Assembly: GCA_020059985.1 (NCBI GenBank)
Contig: JAGVCI010000076.1
Span: forward strand, 1-17,458
Reading direction: 5' to 3'
Length of the DNA: 17,458 nt
Source: Candidatus Peribacterales bacterium
GTDB lineage: Bacteria; Patescibacteriota; Gracilibacteria; Peribacterales; Peribacteraceae
Shown here: positions 7,386 through 12,964 of the stretch, piece after piece
How the letters are laid out: every line of letters starts with the position of its first letter
Position numbering within the stretch: position 1 is the first letter of the stretch
Notes under the pieces: generated by a model
Told to the model about the DNA's origin: nothing
The model's input: the letters and a program-made list of their open reading frames with translations, nothing else
The model's database searches: none
Translations under genes and position numbers: made by a program

Positions 7386-7484
7386 ATGGTCAGTTATGCC
7401 ATGCAGAGCATCCGCTTCATCCGCCCGTTTACGAACCTCCGCAAGAATATTGCGGAAGGGGGCGATGACGATTGCGGCTGCTAA
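7386..7484 (+). CDS. 32-residue peptide ending in GGDDDCGC, possible secreted or modified peptide
   Basis: The frame runs from ATG 7386 to TAA 7484. A run of six G (7377-7382) ends 3 nt before the ATG and is a plausible, close ribosome site. The first 24 residues include a basic amphipathic section (RFIRPFTNLRKN). The end is AEGG followed by DDDCGC. A double-Gly site before a short Cys-containing tail is reminiscent of leader and core in ribosomally made, modified peptides, but no maturation enzyme or exporter is visible nearby. An intrinsic terminator follows at 7508-7530, so it is a self-contained transcription unit. The family is unknown. It could also be a metal-binding small protein like its neighbours. 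Confidence 0.5.
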   Translation: MVSYAMQSIRFIRPFTNLRKNIAEGGDDDCGC

Positions 7485-7507
7485 GCCACTTAAGAAAAGT
7501 CATTAAG

Positions 7508-7530
7508 CCCCTCACCAAGCAGGGGTTTTT
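7508..7530 (+). terminator. Intrinsic terminator after the 32-aa peptide gene
   Basis: CCCCT (7508-7512) pairs with AGGGG (7521-7525) across an 8-nt loop and is followed directly by TTTTT (7526-7530). Confidence 0.8.
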
Positions 7531-7531
7531 G

Positions 7532-7546
7532 TTCATTGTCACCATC
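7532..7546 (+). repeat. Shared upstream box, copy 1
   Basis: TTCATTGTCACCATC, 12/15 identical to the box at 7892-7906 and 12/15 to that at 8640-8654. It lies 123 nt before the ATG of the 51-aa gene. The inner TTGTCA looks like a -35 element, but no matching -10 is clear. Confidence 0.45.
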
Positions 7547-7620
7547 GCGTTAACGAGAAGCAATCTGCCTTTGTTCTTACAAGGACAACCACGAGAAAAG
7601 TTTTTTCGCTTGGAGCGGAA

Positions 7621-7636
7621 CTACTGTGGCCAGTAG
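7621..7636 (+). other. Leader hairpin before the 51-aa gene
   Basis: CTACTG (7621-7626) and CAGTAG (7631-7636) pair around a TGGC loop, 8 nt before the SD. Short hairpins also sit in the leaders of the next three small genes. Confidence 0.45.
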
Positions 7637-7654
7637 GCAGAAAAAGGAGTGTTT

Positions 7655-7810
7655 ATGGCTCATCATTTCAATCCCACAATGGGTCCCAGCCGAGGCTATC
7701 GCCATCGAAGTGGCAAGCCACCGACTGTTCGGATCCGAAAAAGAAACGGACATGTTGTCCGTGTCGCACAAGGGCATCCTCGCAAGCCGCGAGGTGAAGT
7801 GATCGGCTAA
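7655..7810 (+). CDS. 51-residue highly basic small protein
   Basis: The frame runs from ATG 7655 to TAA 7810. It is preceded by a strong SD, AAGGAG at 7644-7649, at good spacing. The protein has nine Arg and three Lys against one Glu, plus five His, and has no cysteine. The basic patch TVRIRKRNGHVVRV and the tail HPRKPRGEVIG suggest nucleic acid or ribosome binding. I do not recognise it as any ribosomal protein. It lies in its own unit: terminator upstream at 7508-7530, leader hairpin, SD, gene, then a 12-bp perfect stem at 7835-7864. The strong SD and boundaries argue that it is translated. Confidence 0.65.
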   Translation: MAHHFNPTMGPSRGYRHRSGKPPTVRIRKRNGHVVRVAQGHPRKPRGEVIG

Positions 7811-7834
7811 CGTCGATCGCCCGTAAACATTTCC

Positions 7835-7864
7835 GCCGAGGCTCTCATCATCGAGAGCCTCGGC
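7835..7864 (+). terminator. Long perfect hairpin after the 51-aa gene
   Basis: GCCGAGGCTCTC (7835-7846) pairs perfectly with 7853-7864 around the loop ATCATC. It is followed by AAATCTTC, a weak T-tract, so it may act as a terminator or as a 3'-end protecting stem. Confidence 0.6.
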
Positions 7865-7891
7865 AAATCTTCAAAGTCAGATTCGTTCTCG

Positions 7892-7924
7892 TTCATTTAC
7901 ATCATCTGGAAAGAGAGCCCGTCC
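7892..7924 (+). repeat. Shared bipartite upstream box, copy 2
   Basis: TTCATTTACATCATC (7892-7906) contains TTTACA (7896-7901), which is followed after 17 nt by CCGTCC (7919-7924). The same two parts at identical spacing occur at 8640-8672. It is 98 nt before the ATG of the 60-aa gene. Confidence 0.5.
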
Positions 7925-7939
7925 TTTGCGCCGATCTAT

Positions 7940-7955
7940 GCATTCGTTCGAATGC
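7940..7955 (+). other. Leader hairpin before the 60-aa gene
   Basis: GCATTCG (7940-7946) and CGAATGC (7949-7955) are perfect complements with a TT centre, so the 16 nt form a near-continuous palindrome. Confidence 0.45.
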
Positions 7956-7989
7956 TGGTGCGATGGGCTGGGTCGATTGGAGATTTCTT

Positions 7990-8172
7990 ATGAATTGGTT
8001 CAGTGAACCGAAGCGGAAGAAACGCAAAAAACACAAGCAGAAGGATCGCAGCCTCAAAATCTGCCCTGACTGTGGGGTGAAAGTTTGCACCTGCAAACTG
8101 GATCGTGGATTGCACCAGTGCAATCCACATATCGCGCGAGCGTACAAAAAAAGGCTCGCGACCCAACGCTAA
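7990..8172 (+). CDS. 60-residue basic zinc-ribbon-like small protein
   Basis: The start is ATG 7990, with TTGGAGA about 8 nt upstream as SD; the frame is also open to ATG 7963, which lacks one. Residues 8-20 are almost entirely Lys/Arg (PKRKKRKKHKQKDR). A cysteine cluster C25-x2-C28-x4-C33-x-C35 follows, with C44 and H42/H47 nearby, enough for one zinc site. The tail is again basic. The layout (basic arm plus CxxC) recalls small zinc ribosomal proteins such as bL32, but the second CxxC spacing does not fit that family. A nucleic-acid-binding role is likely by composition; the precise job is unknown. Confidence 0.7.
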   Translation: MNWFSEPKRKKRKKHKQKDRSLKICPDCGVKVCTCKLDRGLHQCNPHIARAYKKRLATQR

Positions 8173-8195
8173 TTTCTTCCTTCTACAATCACCCA

Positions 8196-8226
8196 TCCGC
8201 GGGCCGAGCACTCCTCGGTCCGCGGA
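8196..8226 (+). terminator. Long hairpin after the 60-aa gene
   Basis: Positions 8196-8208 (TCCGCGGGCCGAG) pair with 8214-8226, 13 bp with one G-T, loop CACTC. The following bases AATTTCAAAGTTC resemble those after the previous and next hairpins. Confidence 0.6.
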
Positions 8227-8281
8227 AATTTCAAAGTTCGAGCTCTCTTTCCAAGCTCATAGCGAGTGACCTGCTCTGTCA

Positions 8282-8296
8282 CCCGTTGGAAACGGG
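8282..8296 (+). other. Leader hairpin before the first 49-aa gene
   Basis: CCCGTT (8282-8287) pairs with AACGGG (8291-8296) around GGA. A second small hairpin, GTGAC with GTCAC, lies just upstream (about 8265-8281). Confidence 0.35.
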
Positions 8297-8352
8297 GAGC
8301 CATAGTTTTGGTTCCATTGTGATCTTGTCAGCAGGACTTTCGGAGAATTGCT

Positions 8353-8502
8353 ATGTCCGATACGACCTTGGTCCTTTCACAAAAAGGACAGAAGTGCCCT
8401 AAATGTGGGCGCAAAGTGAAAGGGACGCTACGTCGTCATCTAAACAAGAATTGCGAGGCGATTCATACGCCCGGCAATGGGAAGCACAACCACAGCAAGT
8501 AG
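8353..8502 (+). CDS. 49-residue C2HC zinc-finger small protein
   Basis: The frame runs from ATG 8353 to TAG 8502. CGGAGA at 8341-8346 is the SD. The centre is a classic-looking finger: C15-x2-C18-x10-H29-x4-C34 in CPKCGRKVKGTLRRHLNKNC, with basic residues (KGTLRRH) on the predicted helix as in DNA- or RNA-reading C2H2/C2HC fingers. The tail is His- and Asn-rich (GNGKHNHSK) and could bind metal. It differs from its neighbours in sequence but shares size, charge and unit design with them. The family is not recognised. Confidence 0.7.
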   Translation: MSDTTLVLSQKGQKCPKCGRKVKGTLRRHLNKNCEAIHTPGNGKHNHSK

Positions 8503-8530
8503 TAGTTGCTTCCCCAATCTTCCGATCTTC

Positions 8531-8564
8531 GCGTCCGGCCCCTCATATCGAGCGGGCCGGACGC
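8531..8564 (+). terminator. Long hairpin after the first 49-aa gene
   Basis: GCGTCCGGCCC (8531-8541) pairs perfectly with GGGCCGGACGC (8554-8564). CTC and GAG can extend the stem inward past one bulged base. It is followed by AATTTCAGTTC. Confidence 0.6.
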
Positions 8565-8639
8565 AATTTCAGTTCAGGTCAGTCGCTATTGCGCATTCAT
8601 TTTCTTGCGAAGGAATGAGATATCCGTATCCTTCGCGCG

Positions 8640-8672
8640 CTCATTTACACCATCACGACACGGAACCTGTCC
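8640..8672 (+). repeat. Shared bipartite upstream box, copy 3
   Basis: CTCATTTACACCATC (8640-8654) contains TTTACA (8644-8649), followed after 17 nt by CTGTCC (8667-8672), the same arrangement as at 7892-7924. It is 90 nt before the ATG of the second 49-aa gene. Confidence 0.5.
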
Positions 8673-8679
8673 TCATTCT

Positions 8680-8698
8680 GTTCAGCATCGTGCTGAAC
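8680..8698 (+). other. Leader hairpin before the second 49-aa gene
   Basis: GTTCAGCA (8680-8687) pairs perfectly with TGCTGAAC (8691-8698) around TCG, 17 nt before the SD. A further 8-bp hairpin (GCGAAGGA with TCCTTCGC) lies upstream at 8607-8636. Confidence 0.5.
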
Positions 8699-8729
8699 CG
8701 AGGAGAGGTACCTTTAAGGAGGATTTGTG

Positions 8730-8879
8730 ATGAAAGGATTTTTTGCGCATCTCTGGAAAATACTATTTAGGAGAAGACGCGTATGTCCGCACTGCCAGAA
8801 CGAGTTTCTGAGCACGGCTCTCGAACTGCACATGCACGTTCAAGCTTGCCCTTTACCATCGGCTGCGCGGACACAGTGA
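8730..8879 (+). CDS. 49-residue zinc-finger-like small protein with hydrophobic/basic N-terminus
   Basis: The frame runs from ATG 8730 to TGA 8879, preceded by a perfect SD, AAGGAGG (8716-8722), at 7-nt spacing. The N-terminus (MKGFFAHLWKILFRRRR) is an amphipathic, basic stretch that could lie on a membrane or on RNA. It is followed by C19-x2-C22, then H34, H36 and C40 in LELHMHVQAC, giving C-x2-C-x11-H-x5-C or C-x2-C-x13-H-x3-C. This is a C2HC-type finger similar in plan to the protein at 8353-8502. The SD is the strongest in the window, which suggests high translation. The function is unknown. Confidence 0.7.
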   Translation: MKGFFAHLWKILFRRRRVCPHCQNEFLSTALELHMHVQACPLPSAARTQ

Positions 8880-8897
8880 AGACCATTCCTCCTTCAC

Positions 8898-8940
8898 GGG
8901 ACCGTCGAATTCTTTCGGCGGTCCCATCTTCTCTCTTTTG
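8898..8940 (+). terminator. Terminator after the last small gene
   Basis: GGGACCG (8898-8904) pairs with CGGTCCC (8919-8925); a pyrimidine-rich run ending in TTTT follows to 8939. It closes the small-gene array before the polymerase gene. Confidence 0.6.
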
Positions 8941-8962
8941 GGATTGGTTCCGTGTCGTGGTG

Positions 8963-8968
8963 TAAAAT
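8963..8968 (+). promoter_or_regulatory. -10 element of the PolX gene
   Basis: TAAAAT (5/6 match) lies 8 nt before GTG 8977, so the transcript would start about 8975 with almost no leader. The -35 is weak: TTGGGA at 8938-8943, with a long 19-nt spacer. Confidence 0.4.
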
Positions 8969-8976
8969 ACAGACTC

Positions 8977-9927
8977 GTGGAGCGCAATAAAAAAATCGCG
9001 GGCATGCTCCGTCAGATTGGCGCGTTGCTCGACGAGCAGGGTGTCGCCTTTAAACCTGCAGCGTATCGACGTGCAGCACAGACGGTAGAAGATCTTTCTA
9101 TCGATATCGCAAAGGTTGGTGGAAAGAAGGAACTCAAAGAGCTTCCCGGTATTGGTGAAGCGATCGCGACAAAGATTCTCGAATTCCTCGAAACAGGAAA
9201 GATGTCTTTCCTCGATAATTTGATGATTACGCAGGGTGGTATTTCGCCCGATCTCATGGATATCGAAGATCTGGGTCCTAAGCGTGTACGACAGATACAG
9301 GCCGCACTCGGGATCAAAACCGTTGCAGAATTAATCGATGCTGCGGAAAAAGGAAAACTGCGGTCTCTTCCGCGAATGTCTGAGTTGATGGAGAAGAAAA
9401 TTCTCGAGAATGCGAAGAAGGTGAAAGAGCGTACGAAACGCTATCCGCGAGAGGAAATCAAAGATGATGTGGAGAAGCTCCTCAAAAAAATTCAATCCGT
9501 GAAGGGAGTCGAGCGTGCAGCAGTTGCAGGGTCGTTCCGTCGTGAGAAAGAGACTGTCGGTGATATCGATATTCTCACCGTCACAAAAAATCCCGAGGCC
9601 GTATCCGAACTCATTTCCTCACTTCCTATTGTCCGCAATGTCGTGGCGCATGGCGGAACGAAATTATCGTTTGATCTAAAAAATGGTTTGCGCGTGGATG
9701 TCCGCTTCGTGAAGAAAGATCAGTGGGGCGCGGCGATCATGTATTTCACCGGATCCAAGGAACACAACATTGCGGTGCGCAAAGAGGCGATCAAACGCGG
9801 GTGGAAGCTCAATGAATATGGATTATTCTCCGGTGAAAAAGTCGTCGCGAGCAAAACAGAAGAAGATATCTACAAAGCCCTCGGGCTACGGTATTACGAG
9901 CCGACGGAGAGGAAGGATGCACTGTAA
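8977..9927 (+). CDS. polX: Family X DNA polymerase without PHP domain
   Basis: A 316-residue protein from GTG 8977, where homology to the family begins (NKKIAGMLRQIGALLDEQG). Residues 1-85 are the 8-kDa-like helical domain with a helix-hairpin-helix (ELPGIGEAIATKI, 55-67); a second such motif (IEDLGPKRVRQI) lies at 96-107. The catalytic palm has GSFRRE (185-190), GDIDIL (195-200) with metal ligands D196 and D198, and the third Asp D241 in LRVDVRF. FTGSKEHN (257-264) and WKLNEYGLF (276-284) are family signatures. Most bacterial PolX enzymes of about 570 residues carry a C-terminal PHP phosphoesterase; this one stops after the polymerase core. It is likely a gap-filling repair polymerase. It stands alone between two terminator regions. 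Confidence 0.93.
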   Translation: MERNKKIAGMLRQIGALLDEQGVAFKPAAYRRAAQTVEDLSIDIAKVGGKKELKELPGIGEAIATKILEFLETGKMSFLDNLMITQGGISPDLMDIEDLGPKRVRQIQAALGIKTVAELIDAAEKGKLRSLPRMSELMEKKILENAKKVKERTKRYPREEIKDDVEKLLKKIQSVKGVERAAVAGSFRREKETVGDIDILTVTKNPEAVSELISSLPIVRNVVAHGGTKLSFDLKNGLRVDVRFVKKDQWGAAIMYFTGSKEHNIAVRKEAIKRGWKLNEYGLFSGEKVVASKTEEDIYKALGLRYYEPTERKDAL

Positions 9928-9938
9928 TCCATGGGACC

Positions 9939-9966
9939 GCGGGTAGGGAAACCCGCTTCCATTTTT
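9939..9966 (+). terminator. Terminator after polX
   Basis: GCGGGT (9939-9944) pairs with ACCCGC (9951-9956), loop AGGGAA, followed by TTCCATTTTT. A second inverted repeat, CCATTTTTC with GAAAAATGG (9959-9986), overlaps the T-tract. Confidence 0.6.
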
Positions 9967-10031
9967 CAATAAATTTGGAAAAATGGTTCGCCAATGTAAA
10001 AAAATTTCGCGAAGCCAAGCTTTGCTTGGCT
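9959..10031. repeat. Two further hairpins in the polX-tRNA spacer
   Basis: CCATTTTTC (9959-9967) pairs with GAAAAATGG (9978-9986), and AGCCAAGC (10013-10020) pairs with GCTTGGCT (10024-10031) around TTT. No ORF is credible in 9928-10097. The spacer consists mostly of stems and could also encode a structured RNA. Confidence 0.5.
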
Positions 10032-10062
10032 GGAGCGACACCGCTTAGGGAAAGGAGAGATC

Positions 10063-10093
10063 GTGAGAGGAAAACCACAGGTTTTCCTTTCAC
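10063..10093 (-). terminator. Strong hairpin downstream of tRNA-Ser
   Basis: Positions 10063-10076 pair with 10080-10093 over 14 positions with one G-T, loop of 3 nt. It begins 5 nt past the encoded CCA of the tRNA. T-runs are inside the stem rather than after it, so termination or 3'-end trimming are both possible. Confidence 0.5.
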
Positions 10094-10095
10094 GG

Positions 10096-10187
<92 letters not shown>

Positions 10188-10205
10188 ACGATGCCAGACC
10201 ATATC

Positions 10206-10246
10206 AGAAAATGACCTGGGAGTAAGGAAACCCAAGGCCATTTTCT
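10206..10246 (-). terminator. Hairpin between the small membrane protein gene and tRNA-Ser
   Basis: Positions 10206-10220 pair with 10232-10246 with two mismatches. On the minus strand the 3' arm ends in CATTTTCT, giving a partial T-tract. The apical sequence GGGAGTAAGGAAACCC resembles GGGTAGGGAAACCC in the polX terminator at 9941-9954. Confidence 0.5.
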
Positions 10247-10260
10247 AAAGGATTTAGGAC

Positions 10261-10497
10261 TTATTTCGAGATCCCGCAATTCGGGCAGCAGAGGCACGAA
10301 TGCAACACGTAGATGCTCACCGAGAAGGCGATGATGGAGAGCGATGCCGTGGTCGTGCCGAAGGTCGCACCGCCACCCACCATATGGGTGTAATAGATGC
10401 CTGCGAGTGCAGCGAGAGACGCGAGGAAGAGAAGCACACCGAAGACGGCAGCAACGATCTGTACCGCAGGGTGCATTCCAGATTTCTTAGAGAACAT
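10261..10497 (-). CDS. Small two-helix membrane protein with CxxC tail, 78 aa
   Basis: ATG 10497 was chosen because the seven extra residues from GTG 10518 (VVISPNP) add nothing recognisable; neither start has an SD. Two hydrophobic segments, about residues 11-37 and 50-65, are joined by a Gly/Thr-rich loop (VGGGATFGTTTA). The C-terminus SCLCCPNCGISK carries a CCPNC cysteine group that could bind zinc or iron on the cytoplasmic or outer face. I do not recognise the family. It is read away from pheT, about 100 nt away, and is followed by a hairpin at 10206-10246. The CPNC group echoes the Cys motifs of the small proteins at 7990-8879, though no homology is evident. Confidence 0.6.
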   Translation of the reverse strand: MFSKKSGMHPAVQIVAAVFGVLLFLASLAALAGIYYTHMVGGGATFGTTTASLSIIAFSVSIYVLHSCLCCPNCGISK

Positions 10498-10564
10498 GGG
10501 GTTGGGGGAAATGACCACCCCATGGTAGCGGATACTGGCTCATCTTTGTATTCCTCGTCTCCTA

Positions 10565-10593
10565 TTGGTATTGGACAGCAGAATCTCTATCAT
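10565..10593 (+). promoter_or_regulatory. pheT promoter giving a leaderless transcript
   Basis: TTGGTA (10565-10570), 17-nt spacer, TATCAT (10588-10593, 5/6 match). The predicted start point is 10600, the A of the pheT ATG. No SD precedes that ATG. Confidence 0.55.
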
Positions 10594-10599
10594 TTGTTC

Positions 10600-12960
10600 A
10601 TGAAAATCTCGCTTGCCTGGCTTTCTGACTTCGTGGATCTGAAAGAGAAAGATCCCGAGGCGCTGGCTACCGCTATCACCGCGCAGATTGCTGAAGTCGA
10701 TGCAGCTGAGCAAAAAGGCGCTCTTCTCAACCATTGTTGCGTGGGGAAGGTGCTCTCGGTCAGTAAGCACTCGAATGCCGACAAACTTTCACTCTGTGAT
10801 GTGCAGACAGATAAAGGAGTGAAGCGCGTGGTGTGTGGTGGTACAAATCTACGCGTCGGGATGCGTGTGGCTCTTGCACATGTCGGTGCCCGCGTTCGTT
10901 GGCATGGCGAAGAAATGATGACGCTCGAGAAGACGAAGATTCGTGGAGAGGAGAGTGAAGGAATGATCTGTGCTGCTGAGGAATTGGATCTCGCTGCAGA
11001 GTTTCCCGAAGCGACAGGTCACAATATTGTCGATCTCGGTGATGGCGACGACGGCGTTGGTACATCTCTCAAAGAATTCCTCGGGCTCGATGGCGCTGTG
11101 CTCCACATCGACAATCATGCGATCACGCATCGAGCAGATCTCTTCTCACATGTGGGCTTTGCACGCGAGCTCGTCGCGATCGGCCTCGCGACGTGGAAAA
11201 AGAAGCGACCGACATTTACCTCACCGAAGTTCGGCAAGGGTTCTCTTCCGTTCAAGCTCAAAGTCCAGTCCAAAGAGCTGATGCCGCGGTATCTCGCGTG
11301 TCTCATCGAAATTGATTCGCTCGGTGAAACACCAGAATGGATGAAGACACGGCTCGCATCTGTTGGGTGGAGGCCGGTGAATCTCCCCGTCGACATCACG
11401 AACTTCGTTGCCACAGAAGTGGGCGTTCCACTCCATAGCTTCGATGCGGATGACATAAAAGGCGATGTTTCTATGCGTACGTCGAAGAAAGGAGAAAAGA
11501 TCACCACGCTCGATGGAGTCGAGAGAACGCTTCCCGAGGGCGGCCTCGTCCTCTCCGATGACGCCGGCATCTTCGATCTTCTCGGCATCATGGGGGGACT
11601 GCGGAGTTCCACGAAATCCACGACGAAGAGAATTTATCTCCATAGCGCATCGCTCCACGGTCCTTCCATTCGCAAAACTGTGATTGCAACTGGGCATCGT
11701 ACGGATGCTGCAACCGTGTACGAGAAAGGTGTGCCGCACATCACCACGGAGCAGGGGTTCAATCGTGCGATCGAACTCTTCCTCAATCTTGTTCCCGGTG
11801 CGCGCGTCGTTTCGAAACTCGAAACGTACGGAGACAACGGCAAAGCGAAACCGATCACTCTTCTCCTGGAGGATGTCACACGCATGCTTGGCGTCGAGAT
11901 CGACGAGAAGACCGTGAAGAAAATTTTCACCGACTTAGAATTCACGGTCAGCGGATCGAAAGGAAAACTTTCCGTCACGCCGCCGCTCCATCGTCTGGGA
12001 GACATACGCGGAGTGCACGATCTCTTCGAAGAAGTGGGACGTGTCTATGGCTACAATAAGATTCCACCTGCGATGCCCTCGACGCCGGCAACGCCGCCGC
12101 ACCGCGATCCGCGCGCGCAGAAAATTCGTCACGCACTCAAAGAAGAAGGATTCTTCGAACTCGTTCCGCTCGCGCTCCTCGGGCCTGGGCTTCTCCAGAA
12201 GGCGAAGTTCGACCCTGCAAAGGCAACGGCGATCGAGAACCCGCTTGGGGAAGAGCTTTCACTCCTGCGTCCAAGCACCTTGCCGGGGCTTTTGGAGCAT
12301 GCAGAAGCCAATCTCTTGCATACCGATGGATCGCTCGCGGTCTTCTGCCGTGGGCATATCTTCGGGGCACAATCCGAGTCCGATGAGTTCGGGTTCCTCC
12401 TCACCGCGGGAGCCAAGACGGGACTCAAAGAAGATCCATTCCTCCGCCTGAAGGCGTCACTCGAGCATGCACTCTCTGCTGCTGGATATGACGTCACTAT
12501 CGAGCCCGCAAAAGAGGTGAGTGCACAAGCGCACCCCGGTCGCGCGGGAGACATTATCCTCGCCGGAAAAAAGATTGGACATATCTTTGAGGTGCATCCG
12601 AGTATTCGTTCCGCATTTGATCTCCCGCATCGCGCTGCTGCTGCGACCGTGAATGTCGATGCGCTCTTTGCACTCGACCCCACGGAGAGGATCGGACGAG
12701 CAGTGCCCGCATTCCCGTCGATCGTGTACGATGAAACCGTTGCATTCGATCACACGAAGAGTGCAGCAGCAGTGCTTGCAAAGATGCGAAAGACGTCCTC
12801 ACTTCTTTCCGATGTGCACGTGAGTGATCTCTACGCGAAAGATGCGACTGGTCCCTACAACCTCACACTTCGTTTCACCTATCAATCTCCTGAGCGCACA
12901 CTGACTGAAGAAGAAGTGAAAAAGGAACATGCAACGGTGATGAAGGTTCTCGCGGCTTAA
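10600..12960 (+). CDS. pheT: Phenylalanyl-tRNA synthetase beta subunit
   Basis: A 786-residue protein, the usual size. The frame is open 300 nt further upstream, but that stretch has no family similarity and overlaps the minus-strand membrane gene. The start MKISLAWLSDFVDL is the standard PheT N-terminus. A tRNA-binding OB domain follows (about 43-150; VGKVLSVSKHSNADKLSLCDV), then B3/B4 editing and B5 regions and a catalytic-like core. The C-terminal FDX-ACB anticodon-binding domain is at 705-786 (FPSIVYDETVAFD ... SPERTLTEEEV). With PheS it charges tRNA-Phe. pheS is not adjacent here: the gene just upstream is unrelated and on the other strand. Its TAA is 4 nt from the end of the convergent gene at 12965. 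Confidence 0.97.
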   Translation: MKISLAWLSDFVDLKEKDPEALATAITAQIAEVDAAEQKGALLNHCCVGKVLSVSKHSNADKLSLCDVQTDKGVKRVVCGGTNLRVGMRVALAHVGARVRWHGEEMMTLEKTKIRGEESEGMICAAEELDLAAEFPEATGHNIVDLGDGDDGVGTSLKEFLGLDGAVLHIDNHAITHRADLFSHVGFARELVAIGLATWKKKRPTFTSPKFGKGSLPFKLKVQSKELMPRYLACLIEIDSLGETPEWMKTRLASVGWRPVNLPVDITNFVATEVGVPLHSFDADDIKGDVSMRTSKKGEKITTLDGVERTLPEGGLVLSDDAGIFDLLGIMGGLRSSTKSTTKRIYLHSASLHGPSIRKTVIATGHRTDAATVYEKGVPHITTEQGFNRAIELFLNLVPGARVVSKLETYGDNGKAKPITLLLEDVTRMLGVEIDEKTVKKIFTDLEFTVSGSKGKLSVTPPLHRLGDIRGVHDLFEEVGRVYGYNKIPPAMPSTPATPPHRDPRAQKIRHALKEEGFFELVPLALLGPGLLQKAKFDPAKATAIENPLGEELSLLRPSTLPGLLEHAEANLLHTDGSLAVFCRGHIFGAQSESDEFGFLLTAGAKTGLKEDPFLRLKASLEHALSAAGYDVTIEPAKEVSAQAHPGRAGDIILAGKKIGHIFEVHPSIRSAFDLPHRAAAATVNVDALFALDPTERIGRAVPAFPSIVYDETVAFDHTKSAAAVLAKMRKTSSLLSDVHVSDLYAKDATGPYNLTLRFTYQSPERTLTEEEVKKEHATVMKVLAA

Positions 12961-12964
12961 GCTC

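Noticed and set aside
8477..8770. 97-residue plus-strand ORF across two small genes
   Set aside because: It runs through the long stem at 8531-8564, overlaps two SD-led genes in another frame, and has no ribosome site of its own.
7386..8879. One broken long gene instead of several small ones
   Set aside because: The small frames are separated by terminator-like stems, each has its own ribosome site, and their products do not join into a recognisable protein.
7386..8940. Integron-like cassette array (ORF plus hairpin units)
   Set aside because: The hairpins are simple perfect stems of 30-34 nt; I see no attC core sites of the GTTRRRY type and no integrase in the window.
7286..8940. CRISPR array
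   Set aside because: The repeated boxes are only about 15 bp, imperfect, unevenly spaced by hundreds of bases and separated by ORFs.
10300..10599. Upstream extension of pheT (100 extra residues)
   Set aside because: The family start is at ATG 10600, a promoter sits at 10565-10593, and the extension overlaps the minus-strand membrane protein gene with no similarity to PheT.
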